Under the pieces are notes generated by a model. That model had not been told where the DNA came from, did no database searches, and saw nothing but the letters and a program-made list of their open reading frames with translations. A stretch of DNA of 64,000 nt. Source: an uncultured Clostridia bacterium. Lineage in GTDB: Bacteria > Bacillota > Clostridia > Christensenellales > DTU072. Shown piece by piece: positions 15,739 to 24,203 of the stretch (its first letter is position 1; every line of letters starts with the position of its first letter). The position numbers and the translations under genes were made by a program. The stretch covers positions 1 through 64,000 of the forward strand of contig CALVUD010000005.1 of NCBI GenBank assembly GCA_944363505.1. Direction: 5' to 3'.

Positions 15739-17463
15739 TTACATTTCTTCGGGCGCCTTTACGCCTATAAGCCTTAACGCCTCCTCCAAAACCGTGTGGA
15801 CGGCGTAGACCAGAGCGATCCTCGCGCGTCTGACGGAAGGTTCGCCGTTGAGTATCCTTGTCGTAAGATAATAACGGTTAAAAGCTTTCGCAAGCTCTAT
15901 CGCATAGCGAGTAACGACGCTCGGCTCGTATTTTTCGAGCGCCTCGGAAACTGTCTGACCGAAACGCGAGAGAAGCGAAACCAGCTCTTCGCCCTCTTTG
16001 CCCTCAAGACCTTTAAGCTCCGTTTCCGTCAAAGGTTCCTTGAACATTTCCCCGAGATCTCCCGCCTTTTTAAGGAGCGAAACCGCCCGCGCGTTGGTAT
16101 ACTGCACGTAAGGCGCGGTCTCGCCGTCGAAATTGAGCACCTTGTCGTAAGAGAACGTTATGTCCTTTATCCTGTTGTTGGAAAGCGCGAAGAACACCAC
16201 GCTGCCCACGCCAACCATCTCGGAGACCGCCTCGGCGTTGACGAGGTTTTCGTTCTTTTCGCGTATGACCAGAGCGGCTTTTTCGACAGCCTTGTCTAAA
16301 ACGTCCTTTAGCCATACCACCTTGCCCTTCCTGGTGGACATCGTGCCGTCCTCCAATGAAACCATGCCGAAAGGAACGTGCACGAGGTCCCTGTACCACT
16401 CCTCGCCCATCAGCTCTATCACCTTGAAAAGCTGTTTGAAATGAAGGTTCTGCTGATACGCCACGACGTACAGGCTCTTGTAAAAATCGTAGGTGCGCTT
16501 GCGGTAAAACGCCGCCGCGAGATCCCTCGTCGCATACAGCGTCGCGCCGTCCGCCTTGACCAAAAGACAGGGACTCATGCCCCATTCCTTCAGGTCGACG
16601 ATCTTGGCGCCGTCTGATACGGTTATCAGGTTTAAGGCTTCCAATCTCTCAATTACGGGAGCCATTTTGTCGTTATAGAAGGCTTCGCCGTTATACGAAT
16701 CGAACTCTATCCCGAGGCGTTTGTAGACCTTTCCGACTTCCTCCAACGTCAGCGATTTGAACAGATCGTAAAGCCGGAGCGCTTCCTTGTCGCCGTCCTC
16801 GATACGCTTGAACCACGCCCTCGCTTCGTCCTCCAGCGCGGGGTCTTCCTCCGCCTCGGTATGGAAGCGGACGTATATTTCTGTCAGGTACGTCACGCCG
16901 CCCTTTTTGAGTTTTTCTTCGTCGCCCCAGCGTTTGTAAGCGACGATCAGCTTTCCGAACTGCGTGCCCCAGTCGCCAAGGTGATTGATCCCCACGGGAT
17001 TATATCCGCGTTTTCGGTACATTCTGTAAAGCGCCGCGCCTATCACCGTCGAGGACAGATGCCCGATATGGAACGGCTTCGCGATATTAATCGAGCTGTA
17101 ATCGATACACACGGTTTTGCCCGCTCCCTCGTCGGACGAACCGTACTCTGCGCCCCGTTTCAGGACGTCGGAAAGCACTTTGCCCGCCTCGGCTGCGCGG
17201 TCGAACTTGAAATTCAGATAACCGTTGACGGCTTCCACCGCGGCGAACGGATTCGGACGCGACAAAATATCTTTTTTCAGTTCCTCCGCAATCAGCGCGG
17301 GCGCTTTCCTGAGCGTTTTCGCGAATCGGAAGCACGGCAGAGCATAGTCGCCCATCGAGGTGTCGGGCGGCAGCATCAAAAGCGAAGCGATCTCCTCGCG
17401 GGATACGCCGTCTACGTTGACGTAAGAAGCGATTTCTGATTTTCTCGGATCGGTTGTTTGCAT
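15739..17463 (-). CDS. argS: Arginyl-tRNA synthetase
   Basis: A 574-residue class I aminoacyl-tRNA synthetase charging tRNA-Arg. The HIGH motif is in NIAKPFHIGHLSSTVIG (about 130), and the KMSKS position reads MSTRKGKVVWL (about 375), the variant usual in ArgRS. The N-terminal additional domain (about 1-100) and the C-terminal DALR anticodon-binding domain (NFDGETAPYVQYTNARA onward) are present. GGAAA precedes the ATG. It begins two bases after the recF stop, so translation is probably coupled. Length and motifs are normal. Confidence 0.97.
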   Translation of the reverse strand: MQTTDPRKSEIASYVNVDGVSREEIASLLMLPPDTSMGDYALPCFRFAKTLRKAPALIAEELKKDILSRPNPFAAVEAVNGYLNFKFDRAAEAGKVLSDVLKRGAEYGSSDEGAGKTVCIDYSSINIAKPFHIGHLSSTVIGAALYRMYRKRGYNPVGINHLGDWGTQFGKLIVAYKRWGDEEKLKKGGVTYLTEIYVRFHTEAEEDPALEDEARAWFKRIEDGDKEALRLYDLFKSLTLEEVGKVYKRLGIEFDSYNGEAFYNDKMAPVIERLEALNLITVSDGAKIVDLKEWGMSPCLLVKADGATLYATRDLAAAFYRKRTYDFYKSLYVVAYQQNLHFKQLFKVIELMGEEWYRDLVHVPFGMVSLEDGTMSTRKGKVVWLKDVLDKAVEKAALVIREKNENLVNAEAVSEMVGVGSVVFFALSNNRIKDITFSYDKVLNFDGETAPYVQYTNARAVSLLKKAGDLGEMFKEPLTETELKGLEGKEGEELVSLLSRFGQTVSEALEKYEPSVVTRYAIELAKAFNRYYLTTRILNGEPSVRRARIALVYAVHTVLEEALRLIGVKAPEEM

Positions 17464-17465
17464 AT

Positions 17466-18542
17466 CTATTTCCTTATTACTTTTCCGCCCGCGACGTGGT
17501 AGTACGCCGCGTCGGGTATGTCTACGGCTTCGGTGTCCGTAAGAATCGTCTGGACTCCGCGGATGGCTTCGAAAAGCCCGCGCCTCCTGTCAGAGTCCAG
17601 TTCGCTGAGCACGTCGTCGAGGATAAGCACGGGAGTTTCGCCCGTTTTGGCTTTGAAATACGCGATCTCCGCAAGTTTCATCGAAAGGACCGCCGTGCGC
17701 TGCTGACCTTGCGAACCGTATTTTCTGAGATCAATACCGCCCGAAGCTATCTTCAGATCGTCGCGGTGCGCGCCCACGCTCGTGAATTCAAGGCGTTCGT
17801 CGTTTTTGCGCGCGGCACAAAGTTTTTCCCTGAATTCCTCGGCGCTCTCTCCCGAAAGGGACTCGTACTTCAGCGAAAGTTCCTCGGCGCCGCCGGTAAG
17901 TCGGCTGTGCTCCGCACGAGCGAGCGGCAAAAGCGCCTCGACGTATCTGCGGCGCATATCCGTAACGAACGCGCCCGCCCGCGAAAGATCGGCGTCGACT
18001 ATGTTCAAAAGACTGTTCAGCGAGGCTTTGCCGCGCATGTCCTTTAGAATCTTGTTCCGCTGAGCAAGAAGCGACGTATATCTTTTCAAGGTGTAAAAAT
18101 AGGTCTTGCTCTCCTGGCTTAAAGCGACGTCAAGGAACCTGCGTCTGTCCTCGGGAGCACCGCGGACCAGCCGCACTTCGCCGGGAGAAAAAAACACCGT
18201 ATTGACCGCGCCCATCAGTTCGCCTATCCTCGCTACAGGCAGTCTGTCGATATATACTTTTTTCTTTCCGCTCTCGTCGATAACGACGTCCACGTTGTGC
18301 GCGGAAAACATTTTATGCACTCTGACGGATACCGAAGCGCCGCCTTCGGAACCCCATTTTATCATATCCTTGTCGCGGGAAAGTCTTGACGAGCGACCCA
18401 GCGACGCGAGGTAAACGGCGTCGGCGAGGTTGGTCTTACCCGCCGCGTTCGCGCCGAATACGACGTTTGTGCCGGGTGTGAACTCGACGTCGGCAAAGTC
18501 GTAGCCGAGAAAGTTTTTTACGATGACTCTCCCGACGTACAT
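17466..18542 (-). CDS. recF: DNA replication and repair protein RecF
   Basis: A 358-residue SMC-like ATPase that loads RecA at single-strand gaps with RecO and RecR. Visible motifs are the N-terminal KNFLGYDFADVEF strand, Walker A GANAAGKTN (about 33-41), the ABC signature region YGSQGQQRTAVLSMKLAE and Walker B VLILDDVLSELDS. GGAGG precedes the ATG, whose first base overlaps the metA stop region. recF usually sits beside dnaA-dnaN-gyrB; here it is between metA and argS, so it has been relocated in this lineage. Confidence 0.95.
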   Translation of the reverse strand: MYVGRVIVKNFLGYDFADVEFTPGTNVVFGANAAGKTNLADAVYLASLGRSSRLSRDKDMIKWGSEGGASVSVRVHKMFSAHNVDVVIDESGKKKVYIDRLPVARIGELMGAVNTVFFSPGEVRLVRGAPEDRRRFLDVALSQESKTYFYTLKRYTSLLAQRNKILKDMRGKASLNSLLNIVDADLSRAGAFVTDMRRRYVEALLPLARAEHSRLTGGAEELSLKYESLSGESAEEFREKLCAARKNDERLEFTSVGAHRDDLKIASGGIDLRKYGSQGQQRTAVLSMKLAEIAYFKAKTGETPVLILDDVLSELDSDRRRGLFEAIRGVQTILTDTEAVDIPDAAYYHVAGGKVIRK

Positions 18543-19450
18543 CAGTCCTCCAGATTGTAAGGCGTAACCTGATAGACGTAATGGTTAAGCCAGTTATAGA
18601 ACAGCAGGTTGCCGGTGGAATTCCAGCTCATGTCTATCCTGTTGACGTCGCCGTCGATAAAATAGTTTTCGGGCGGGTCTATCTTCAAGCCTTTTTCCTT
18701 ATCGCGCATATACTCGTTCTTCAGGGTTTCCCTGTCGTATTCGGAATGTCCGAAGAAGAAGAACTTGCGGTCGTCGCGGCTCTTGACTATGCTGATCCCG
18801 GAGCGCGCTCCCTCGGCAAGCACGCGGAGCTTTTTGTTTGCCCTGACCGCGTCGGCGTCTATCTCGGTATAGCGCGAATGAGGAATAGAGAAAGTGTCGT
18901 TCAGCCCTTTCAGTAGCGGCTCGTAAGCCACGGAGGCGCGGTTTTTGAAAACTCCGAACAGCTTTTTGGGAAGCGGCTTTTTCTCGATACCGTAGTAATG
19001 GTACATCGCCGCCTGCGCGCCCCAGCAGATATAAATGGTCGAGGTTACCATAGAGTCCGCGTAATCGAAAATGGCTTTCAGCTCCTCCCAGTATGCCACC
19101 TCTTTGAAGTCCAGATTTTCGACGGGCGCGCCCGTGACTATCATGCCGTCGAAACGCGTATCCTTGACCTCGTCGAAAGTCTTGTAAAAACGCTCCATAT
19201 GGTTTTCGGAGGTGTTGGTCGATTTATAGGTCGCCGTTTTGATCAGAGTCAGATTGACCTGAAGCGGAGTGTTTGCGAGAAGCCTTAAAAGCTGCGTTTC
19301 CGTTTCCACCTTTGTGGGCATCAGATTGACCACGGCGATCTCTATCGGGCGGATGTCCTGGGATTCGGCGCGCTTTTTCGGCATCACGAAAATATTCTCT
19401 TTCTTGAGAACCGAAAAAGCGGGTATGTCTTTGGGTATTACTATAGGCAT
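18542..19450 (-). CDS. metA: Homoserine O-acetyltransferase (MetA family)
   Basis: A 302-residue acyltransferase of the class I glutamine-amidotransferase fold. The nucleophile Cys is in IYICWGAQAAMYHYYG (about 142) and the catalytic His in FFFGHSEYDRE (about 235). At the specificity position TGAPVENLDF has Glu where succinyltransferases have Gly, which in characterised MetA proteins marks use of acetyl-CoA. The downstream partner MetY uses O-acetylhomoserine, which agrees. GGAGG precedes the ATG, nine bases after the metY stop. First committed step of methionine synthesis. Confidence 0.93.
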   Translation of the reverse strand: MPIVIPKDIPAFSVLKKENIFVMPKKRAESQDIRPIEIAVVNLMPTKVETETQLLRLLANTPLQVNLTLIKTATYKSTNTSENHMERFYKTFDEVKDTRFDGMIVTGAPVENLDFKEVAYWEELKAIFDYADSMVTSTIYICWGAQAAMYHYYGIEKKPLPKKLFGVFKNRASVAYEPLLKGLNDTFSIPHSRYTEIDADAVRANKKLRVLAEGARSGISIVKSRDDRKFFFFGHSEYDRETLKNEYMRDKEKGLKIDPPENYFIDGDVNRIDMSWNSTGNLLFYNWLNHYVYQVTPYNLED

Positions 19451-19459
19451 TCCGACCTC

Positions 19460-20740
19460 CTATTTTTGCGATGCGTCGAGCGCTCCGATAACGTCCTGCA
19501 ATACGTCCTCGATACCCTCTAGTCCCACCGAAAGACGGATAAGGTTTACAGGTACGCCCGCCGCGGCGAGATCTGCGTCGGAGAGCTGACGGTGCGTGGT
19601 GGACGCGGGATGCAGTACGCAGCTTCTGGCGTCCGCGATATGCGTAACTATCCTGAACAGCCTGAGTTCCTTCTGGAACTTCGCGGCGGCTTCCCTGCCG
19701 CCTTTTATGCCGAAGCTGACCATGCCCGCCGCCAGACCGTCTTTAAGATATTTGTTCGCGCGCCCGTAATCGGCGTCGCCCTCGAGCGAAGCGTATTTTA
19801 CCCACTCCACGGCGGGGTGTTTCTTCATCGCTATGGCGAGTTTCAACGCGTTTTCCGAATGGCGTTGCATCCTCAGGTGAAGCGTTTCGCAACCCAGATT
19901 CGTCAAAAACGCGTTCATCGGCGACATTACCGCGCCGAAATCGCGGTTAATCACCGTCCTGACCCTCAGAATAAACGCGCTTTTGCCCGCGTCCGCGAAC
20001 ACCAGCCCGTGATAGGACTCGTCGGGAGCGTTGAACAGCGGATAGCGCGGATTGCCCTTATATGCGAAGTTTCCGCCGTCCACTATTATCCCGCCCACGC
20101 TGGTGGCGTGTCCGTCGAGATATTTCGTCGAAGAATGAACGACGACGTTTGCGCCCCATTCGAACGGACGGCACAACACGGGGGTAGCTATCGTGTTGTC
20201 GCAGATAAGCACGATGCCGTATTTTTCGGCTATCGCGGCGAACTTACCGAAATCGGCTATCACGCCCGCGGGATTGGCAATGGTTTCAATAAAAATCGCG
20301 CGGGTCCTGTCGTCGACGAGCTTTTCTATCTGCTCCGCTGGGGTGTCGTTTGATACGAAACGGCAGTCTATCCCGAGCCTTCTCAAAGTGATGTTGAACA
20401 GATTGTACGTTCCGCCGTAAATCGTAGAAACGGAAATGAAGTTATCGCCCGCCGCCGCAAGATTGAATATCGCGAGCGCGGTGGCGCTCATGCCGCTAGC
20501 GGTCGTCATCGCGCCCGAACCGCCCTCCAGCGCGGTCAGCTTCTTTTCCAGCCCGTCCGAAGTGGGATTGGATATCCTGGTATAGAAAAACCCTTCTTTT
20601 TTCAGGTCGAACAACGCGCCCATTTCCTCGGGTGTGTCGTAAGCGAAAGTGGTGCTCTGGATTATCGGCAGAACTCTCGGCTCGCCGTTAGCGGGTGCGT
20701 ATCCCGACTGTACGCATTCGGTGTCTATCGATTTATACAT
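19460..20740 (-). CDS. metY: O-acetylhomoserine sulfhydrylase
   Basis: A 426-residue PLP enzyme of the Cys/Met metabolism family. The internal-aldimine Lys is in VVHSSTKYLDGHATSVGG (about 208), and GSGAMTTASGMSA and YTRISNPTSDGLEKKL are typical. The length of about 425 residues favours MetY over the shorter MetB/MetC. It converts O-acetylhomoserine and sulfide to homocysteine. GGAGG precedes the ATG. It lies between smpB (14 bases) and metA (9 bases), so methionine genes share a transcript with smpB. Confidence 0.93.
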   Translation of the reverse strand: MYKSIDTECVQSGYAPANGEPRVLPIIQSTTFAYDTPEEMGALFDLKKEGFFYTRISNPTSDGLEKKLTALEGGSGAMTTASGMSATALAIFNLAAAGDNFISVSTIYGGTYNLFNITLRRLGIDCRFVSNDTPAEQIEKLVDDRTRAIFIETIANPAGVIADFGKFAAIAEKYGIVLICDNTIATPVLCRPFEWGANVVVHSSTKYLDGHATSVGGIIVDGGNFAYKGNPRYPLFNAPDESYHGLVFADAGKSAFILRVRTVINRDFGAVMSPMNAFLTNLGCETLHLRMQRHSENALKLAIAMKKHPAVEWVKYASLEGDADYGRANKYLKDGLAAGMVSFGIKGGREAAAKFQKELRLFRIVTHIADARSCVLHPASTTHRQLSDADLAAAGVPVNLIRLSVGLEGIEDVLQDVIGALDASQK

Positions 20741-20754
20741 TTTTGCCTCCGTAG

Positions 20755-21210
20755 TTATCTGTAATTCGTTTCCTTTATTATTCGTTGAATGTTTCTCTTC
20801 TCTTCGCGTTCTTTTATCTGTCTGCGTTTGTCCTGCCCCTCCTTGCCCTTTGCCAGAGCCACCTCCGCCTTTACCAGCGCGTCCTTGAAATAAAGTCTGG
20901 TAACCACAAGCGTATAGCCCTTTTCCTGAACCTTCTGCTTCAGTTTCAGTATCTCGGCTTTGTGCAGGAGGAGCCTGCGCATTCGTTTGGAATCGGGGTT
21001 GAAATGACTGCCCTTTTCGTAAGGCGATATGTGCGCGCCCACAAGAAAAACTTCGCCGTTCTTTATCACGGCGTAAGAATCCTTGAGATTTACGTTATTC
21101 AGCCTGACGCTCTTTACCTCGCTCCCGCAAAGCGCGATCCCCGCTTCGAAAGTGTCCTCGATAAAGTAATCGTGGTAGGCTTTTTTGTTCTGCACTATCG
21201 TCTTTATCAT
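20755..21210 (-). CDS. smpB: SsrA-binding protein SmpB
   Basis: A 151-residue protein that binds tmRNA and carries it to stalled ribosomes. Diagnostic segments are NKKAYHDYFIEDTFEAGIALCGSEVKSVR (4-32), LKDSYAVI, GAHISPYEKGSHFNPDSKRMRRLLLHK and the basic tail KGKEGQDKRRQIKEREEKR. No Shine-Dalgarno precedes the ATG; instead a TATAAT ends six bases upstream, so the mRNA may be leaderless. It heads the cluster that ends at ssrA. Confidence 0.97.
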   Translation of the reverse strand: MIKTIVQNKKAYHDYFIEDTFEAGIALCGSEVKSVRLNNVNLKDSYAVIKNGEVFLVGAHISPYEKGSHFNPDSKRMRRLLLHKAEILKLKQKVQEKGYTLVVTRLYFKDALVKAEVALAKGKEGQDKRRQIKEREEKRNIQRIIKETNYR

Positions 21211-21216
21211 GTTCAG

Positions 21217-21245
21217 ATTATATCACAATAAAAAATAAATGGCTA
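21217..21245 (-). promoter_or_regulatory. smpB promoter, leaderless type
   Basis: Minus strand: TAGCCA, 17 bases, then an extended -10 TGATATAAT (TATAAT at 21222-21217). Six bases separate it from the smpB ATG, so the predicted transcript starts at or next to the A of ATG. Confidence 0.55.
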
Positions 21246-21263
21246 TAGAATCTATAGCCATTT
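21229..21263 (-). terminator. Terminator of secG
   Basis: AAATGGCTATAG pairs with CTATAGCCATTT, and on the minus strand the stem is followed by ATTTTTTATT. It separates secG from the smpB cluster and overlaps the -35 region of the smpB promoter. Confidence 0.75.
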
Positions 21264-21287
21264 AACGATATCGTTATTAAGATACGA

Positions 21288-21554
21288 CTACAGTTTCTCG
21301 TTGAGCATGTGGAACACGAAGAACAGCACCGCGCAAACCAGCATCGCGATCGCGATACCCACCGTCCAGCGTTTGAACTTGGACTCCATCGTCTTTGCCC
21401 TGTTCTTTCCGAAGAAAGTTTCGGCGGCGCCGGTAATAGAACCGAGGTTGCTCTGGTTGCCGCTCTGAAGCATGACTATGACGATAAGCGCTATCGACAA
21501 CAACGCCATAACCACCATCAAAGCTATCATCAGCCCCATATATACTTCATGCAT
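21288..21554 (-). CDS. secG: Preprotein translocase subunit SecG
   Basis: An 88-residue membrane protein with two helices (about 5-28 and 63-83). Between them is the conserved SecG loop: LQSGNQSNLGSITGAAETFFGKNRAKTMES broken over residues 30-59. It is the accessory subunit of the SecYEG channel. AAGGAG precedes the ATG. The order secG then smpB then ssrA is conserved in Bacillota, but the usual rnr gene between secG and smpB is absent here. Confidence 0.93.
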   Translation of the reverse strand: MHEVYMGLMIALMVVMALLSIALIVIVMLQSGNQSNLGSITGAAETFFGKNRAKTMESKFKRWTVGIAIAMLVCAVLFFVFHMLNEKL

Positions 21555-21786
21555 AGTTTTGTCTCCTTTCCGCGGATCGGACGCATAGACGGCGGTTGTT
21601 TATGCCGCTACCGTACTGTTTTTTCCGAAACGCCTGTAAATTATATCATACAATTTTTATATAATCAAGCAAAATTTACACTAATTTCGGCACGCGGAAG
21701 CATTTACGCGCGCGAAAGCATGAGAAAAACTACTCGACGTCCTGATTCTATGCGGCGACCGAAGCAAAAACCCGTCGTAAAAGTAT

Positions 21787-21814
21787 AAAAAAGGGAGACG
21801 ACGTCCCCCTTTTC
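21787..21814 (-). terminator. Terminator of the 76-residue membrane protein gene
   Basis: On the minus strand, AAAAGGGGGAC pairs with GTCTCCCTTTT and runs into TTTTTT, 14 bases past the stop codon. Confidence 0.8.
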
Positions 21815-21827
21815 GTTAAGTATCGGT

Positions 21828-22058
21828 TTATACCGGAAGCAATCTCAATATCCTGCCGTTCAGGATCATCAAGACCAAATCCACCGGCCACATTATGAAT
21901 CCCAGACCTATCAGTCTGATAATGGCGGCGACTATCTTTCCGTCTTTGAGTCTTGTCAAAAATCCGAGTATCCACGCCGTAACGGGTATGATCGCCAGGA
22001 TTATCGACGCGATTCGGGATAAACCGAAGTAATCTTTGCCTTTTGCCTTTTTTGCCAT
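21828..22058 (-). CDS. Small membrane protein, unknown
   Basis: A 76-residue protein with a lysine-rich start (MAKKAKGKDYFGLSR) and two predicted membrane helices (about 15-35 and 43-66). Glycine and proline patterns suggest a small integral membrane protein; no family is recognised with certainty. AGGAGG precedes the ATG and a strong terminator follows, so it is probably a real monocistronic gene. Confidence 0.65.
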   Translation of the reverse strand: MAKKAKGKDYFGLSRIASIILAIIPVTAWILGFLTRLKDGKIVAAIIRLIGLGFIMWPVDLVLMILNGRILRLLPV

Positions 22059-22164
22059 ATAACCCTCCTCGGTGATTTATATTGTTATTTTACCACCGTT
22101 TTTTTCGGCATTCAAGACGCAATACGAAATTTGCGACATTCTTTTTTCTTCCCGCCGAAAACGT

Positions 22165-22172
22165 GATATAAT
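22165..22172 (+). promoter_or_regulatory. Extended -10 promoter of P1 peptidase gene
   Basis: TGATATAAT (TATAAT at 22167-22172) lies 26 bases before the ATG, followed by GAGGTGG. No good -35 is visible, as is usual for extended -10 promoters. Confidence 0.5.
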
Positions 22173-22198
22173 ATCTTTATTCACAAGCGAGGTGGCTT

Positions 22199-23155
22199 AT
22201 GCTGGATAAATTCAAAATCGGTCATTACACCGACGCCGTAAACGGTACTGGCGTCAGCGTCTTTTTAGCAGAGGAAGGCGCTACGGGCGGCTGTTCGGTA
22301 CGAGGAGCCGCGCCCGCAACCAGGGAAACGGACCTCCTGAATCCGTTGAAGTCGGTGCAGCTTATCAACGCCGTAGTGCTTTCCGGCGGCTCCGCTTTCG
22401 GGTTGGAAGCGGCAAGCGGAGTTCAACAGTATCTGTTCGAACGCGGCAAAGGCTATAACGCGGGTAAATACCGCGTGCCTATCGTCGTCGGTGCGTCGAT
22501 ATACGACCTCGAATACTTGAACTTCGCCTATCCCGACAAATCCGCGGGATACACTGCGGCGCTCGGAGCCATACCTTCGAATTTCGAACGCGGCGCCATA
22601 GGCGGAGCCGCGGGCGCCACCGTCAGCAAGCTTTGCGGCGCGGAAGCGGCGGTAAAAACCGAACTGGGCATACAGACCTATGCCATGAACGGACTGGAGA
22701 TAGCCGTTTTCAGCGTAGTGAACGCGCTGGGCGACATCGTCGAAAACGGAAAGATCATAGCGGGCGCGATATCTCCGGACGGAGAACCCGTGGGAATGAA
22801 ACGTATCCTTACCCTGTCGTCGGTCGAACCGAAGTACGCAAACACCACTATAACCTGTATCCTCACCAACGCGATACTGAATAAAAACGAAGCCAATATC
22901 CTCGCCGATCTCGCGCACGACGGCTATGCGGAATCCATTTCTCCCGCGCATACCATGTTCGACGGCGACGCGGTGTTCGTAATGGCTTCGGGCGAAAAGA
23001 GCGTGGAGTTCAACACCATGACGGCGCTGATACCCACGCTTACGGCAAAGGCTGTCCGCGCTTCCGTTTCAAAGAACGCCGAACACATTCAGGCGCACGT
23101 CAATCCCCTGCTGTATTCGTTTTTTAAGCAGGCTTTCAAGCATAATAAGCGCTGA
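22199..23155 (+). CDS. P1 family peptidase (DmpA-like)
   Basis: A 318-residue member of the DmpA/BapA (S58) family, self-processing N-terminal nucleophile aminopeptidases. The start (KIGHYTDAVNGTGVSVFLAEEGATGGCSVRG), VLSGGSAFGLEAASGVQQYL, AIGGAAGATVSK and the downstream TTITCILTNA, with its cleavage-site-like segment around 230, match the family. The usual nucleophile is Ser or Thr at the processing site; I read the threonines in NTTITCI as candidates. It has its own promoter and a terminator follows. Substrate unknown. Confidence 0.85.
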   Translation: MLDKFKIGHYTDAVNGTGVSVFLAEEGATGGCSVRGAAPATRETDLLNPLKSVQLINAVVLSGGSAFGLEAASGVQQYLFERGKGYNAGKYRVPIVVGASIYDLEYLNFAYPDKSAGYTAALGAIPSNFERGAIGGAAGATVSKLCGAEAAVKTELGIQTYAMNGLEIAVFSVVNALGDIVENGKIIAGAISPDGEPVGMKRILTLSSVEPKYANTTITCILTNAILNKNEANILADLAHDGYAESISPAHTMFDGDAVFVMASGEKSVEFNTMTALIPTLTAKAVRASVSKNAEHIQAHVNPLLYSFFKQAFKHNKR

Positions 23156-23170
23156 ATTTTTACAAAAAAC

Positions 23171-23196
23171 GCGGGCTTGCCGCCCGCTTTTTATTT
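23171..23196 (+). terminator. Terminator of P1 peptidase gene
   Basis: GCGGGC (23171-23176) pairs with GCCCGC (23182-23187) around a 5-base loop and is followed by TTTTTATTT. Confidence 0.8.
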
Positions 23197-23265
23197 GTAT
23201 AATTATTTCGAAAACCCTTTTCAAGGCGTCCGTTATCGGACAATCGGTATCCTGAAAACGATTTT

Positions 23266-23832
23266 TCAGGAAAGCTTTTTTACGGGCTTAGCGGGAACGC
23301 CCGCAACCACGCTATCCGCTTCCACGTCCTTTGTAACTACGGCTCCCGCGGCGATCACGGCGTTGTCGCCGATATTTACGCCTTGCAAGACAGTGGCGTG
23401 AGAACCTATCCATACGTTTTTCCCGACGCGGATTGAACGGGGTATCATGCTTTGCCGCTTTTTGGGATCGAGATCGTGATTCAAGGTGGCGAAAACCACT
23501 TGGTGTCCTATCATTGTGCCTTCCCCGATATATATCCCCGCATGGTCCTGAAAACAACATCCCGAATTGACGAACACGTTTTTCCCGACGTGAAGGTTGT
23601 ATCCGCAGTCGGCGTACAGCGGCGGAAACAACGTAAAGCCTTCCTCGACTTTCCCGCCGGTAAGTTCGTTCATCAGATCGGCTATCTCATCGCGGGTTCG
23701 GTAAGAATTGTTGATTTTATCGGTAATCCGCCTTGCCCGTTCGCTCATTTCGTGCATGCACAAATGCGCTTCGGACCCCGCCTCTATATAATCGGCGCTT
23801 TTTATAAATTCCAAAAAACCGTCTTTATCCAT
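23266..23832 (-). CDS. Sugar O-acetyltransferase, LacA/Maa family
   Basis: A 188-residue hexapeptide-repeat acetyltransferase. The N-terminal helical Mac domain ([23 protein letters not shown]) precedes a left-handed beta helix. The catalytic His is in [11 protein letters not shown] (about 118), and the C-terminal repeats read [34 protein letters not shown]. It transfers acetyl from acetyl-CoA to sugar hydroxyls, typically maltose or galactosides; the substrate here is not identifiable. It converges on the P1 peptidase gene. Confidence 0.87.
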   Translation of the reverse strand: MDKDGFLEFIKSADYIEAGSEAHLCMHEMSERARRITDKINNSYRTRDEIADLMNELTGGKVEEGFTLFPPLYADCGYNLHVGKNVFVNSGCCFQDHAGIYIGEGTMIGHQVVFATLNHDLDPKKRQSMIPRSIRVGKNVWIGSHATVLQGVNIGDNAVIAAGAVVTKDVEADSVVAGVPAKPVKKLS

Positions 23833-24105
23833 ATTTTCTTTCCGCTACCTCATTCCCGATGTGATTAATTTCGCCGTTCGAACCGATAACAACTCGAACC
23901 GATTATATTTTATTTCAAGTTTTTCCCGCTGTCAAACGCCTCGAAATAAATCTTTGCCGCGTAACCCTTTCCGCCTGAAGTATATTATATTGTATCGTGT
24001 CGCGCCGAAAAAGCAATAATCGTGAGTATTCGGATTCACACGCACGCGCTATATGCGGCTGTAGCGCGCATAACGGAGGCGCGCGAAATCGGTACGGCAA
24101 ATTGC
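23833..24105. other. Intergenic region upstream of the ATP synthase operon
   Basis: No coding frame with a ribosome site is seen. A GC-rich patch with alternating GCGC runs (24040-24090) lies upstream of the atp promoter. No atpI is present at the position where it usually precedes atpB. Confidence 0.5.
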
Positions 24106-24134
24106 TTGACAAAAAATAATTTTAGGAGTATGAA
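24106..24134 (+). promoter_or_regulatory. Promoter of the ATP synthase operon
   Basis: TTGACA (24106-24111), 17 bases, then TATGAA (24129-24134). The predicted start is near 24141, giving a leader of about 63 bases before atpB. Confidence 0.6.
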
Positions 24135-24203
24135 TATATGAAGCGGAAGAACCGAACGAAAAGCGTTAAGAAAATATGCTTAACCGCGTTCTAAGGAGAA
24201 AAA

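Noticed and set aside
24138..24194. 18-codon leader peptide before atpB
   Set aside because: It has a TAGGAG-like site upstream, but the predicted transcript of the TTGACA-17-TATGAA promoter starts near 24141, after its ATG.
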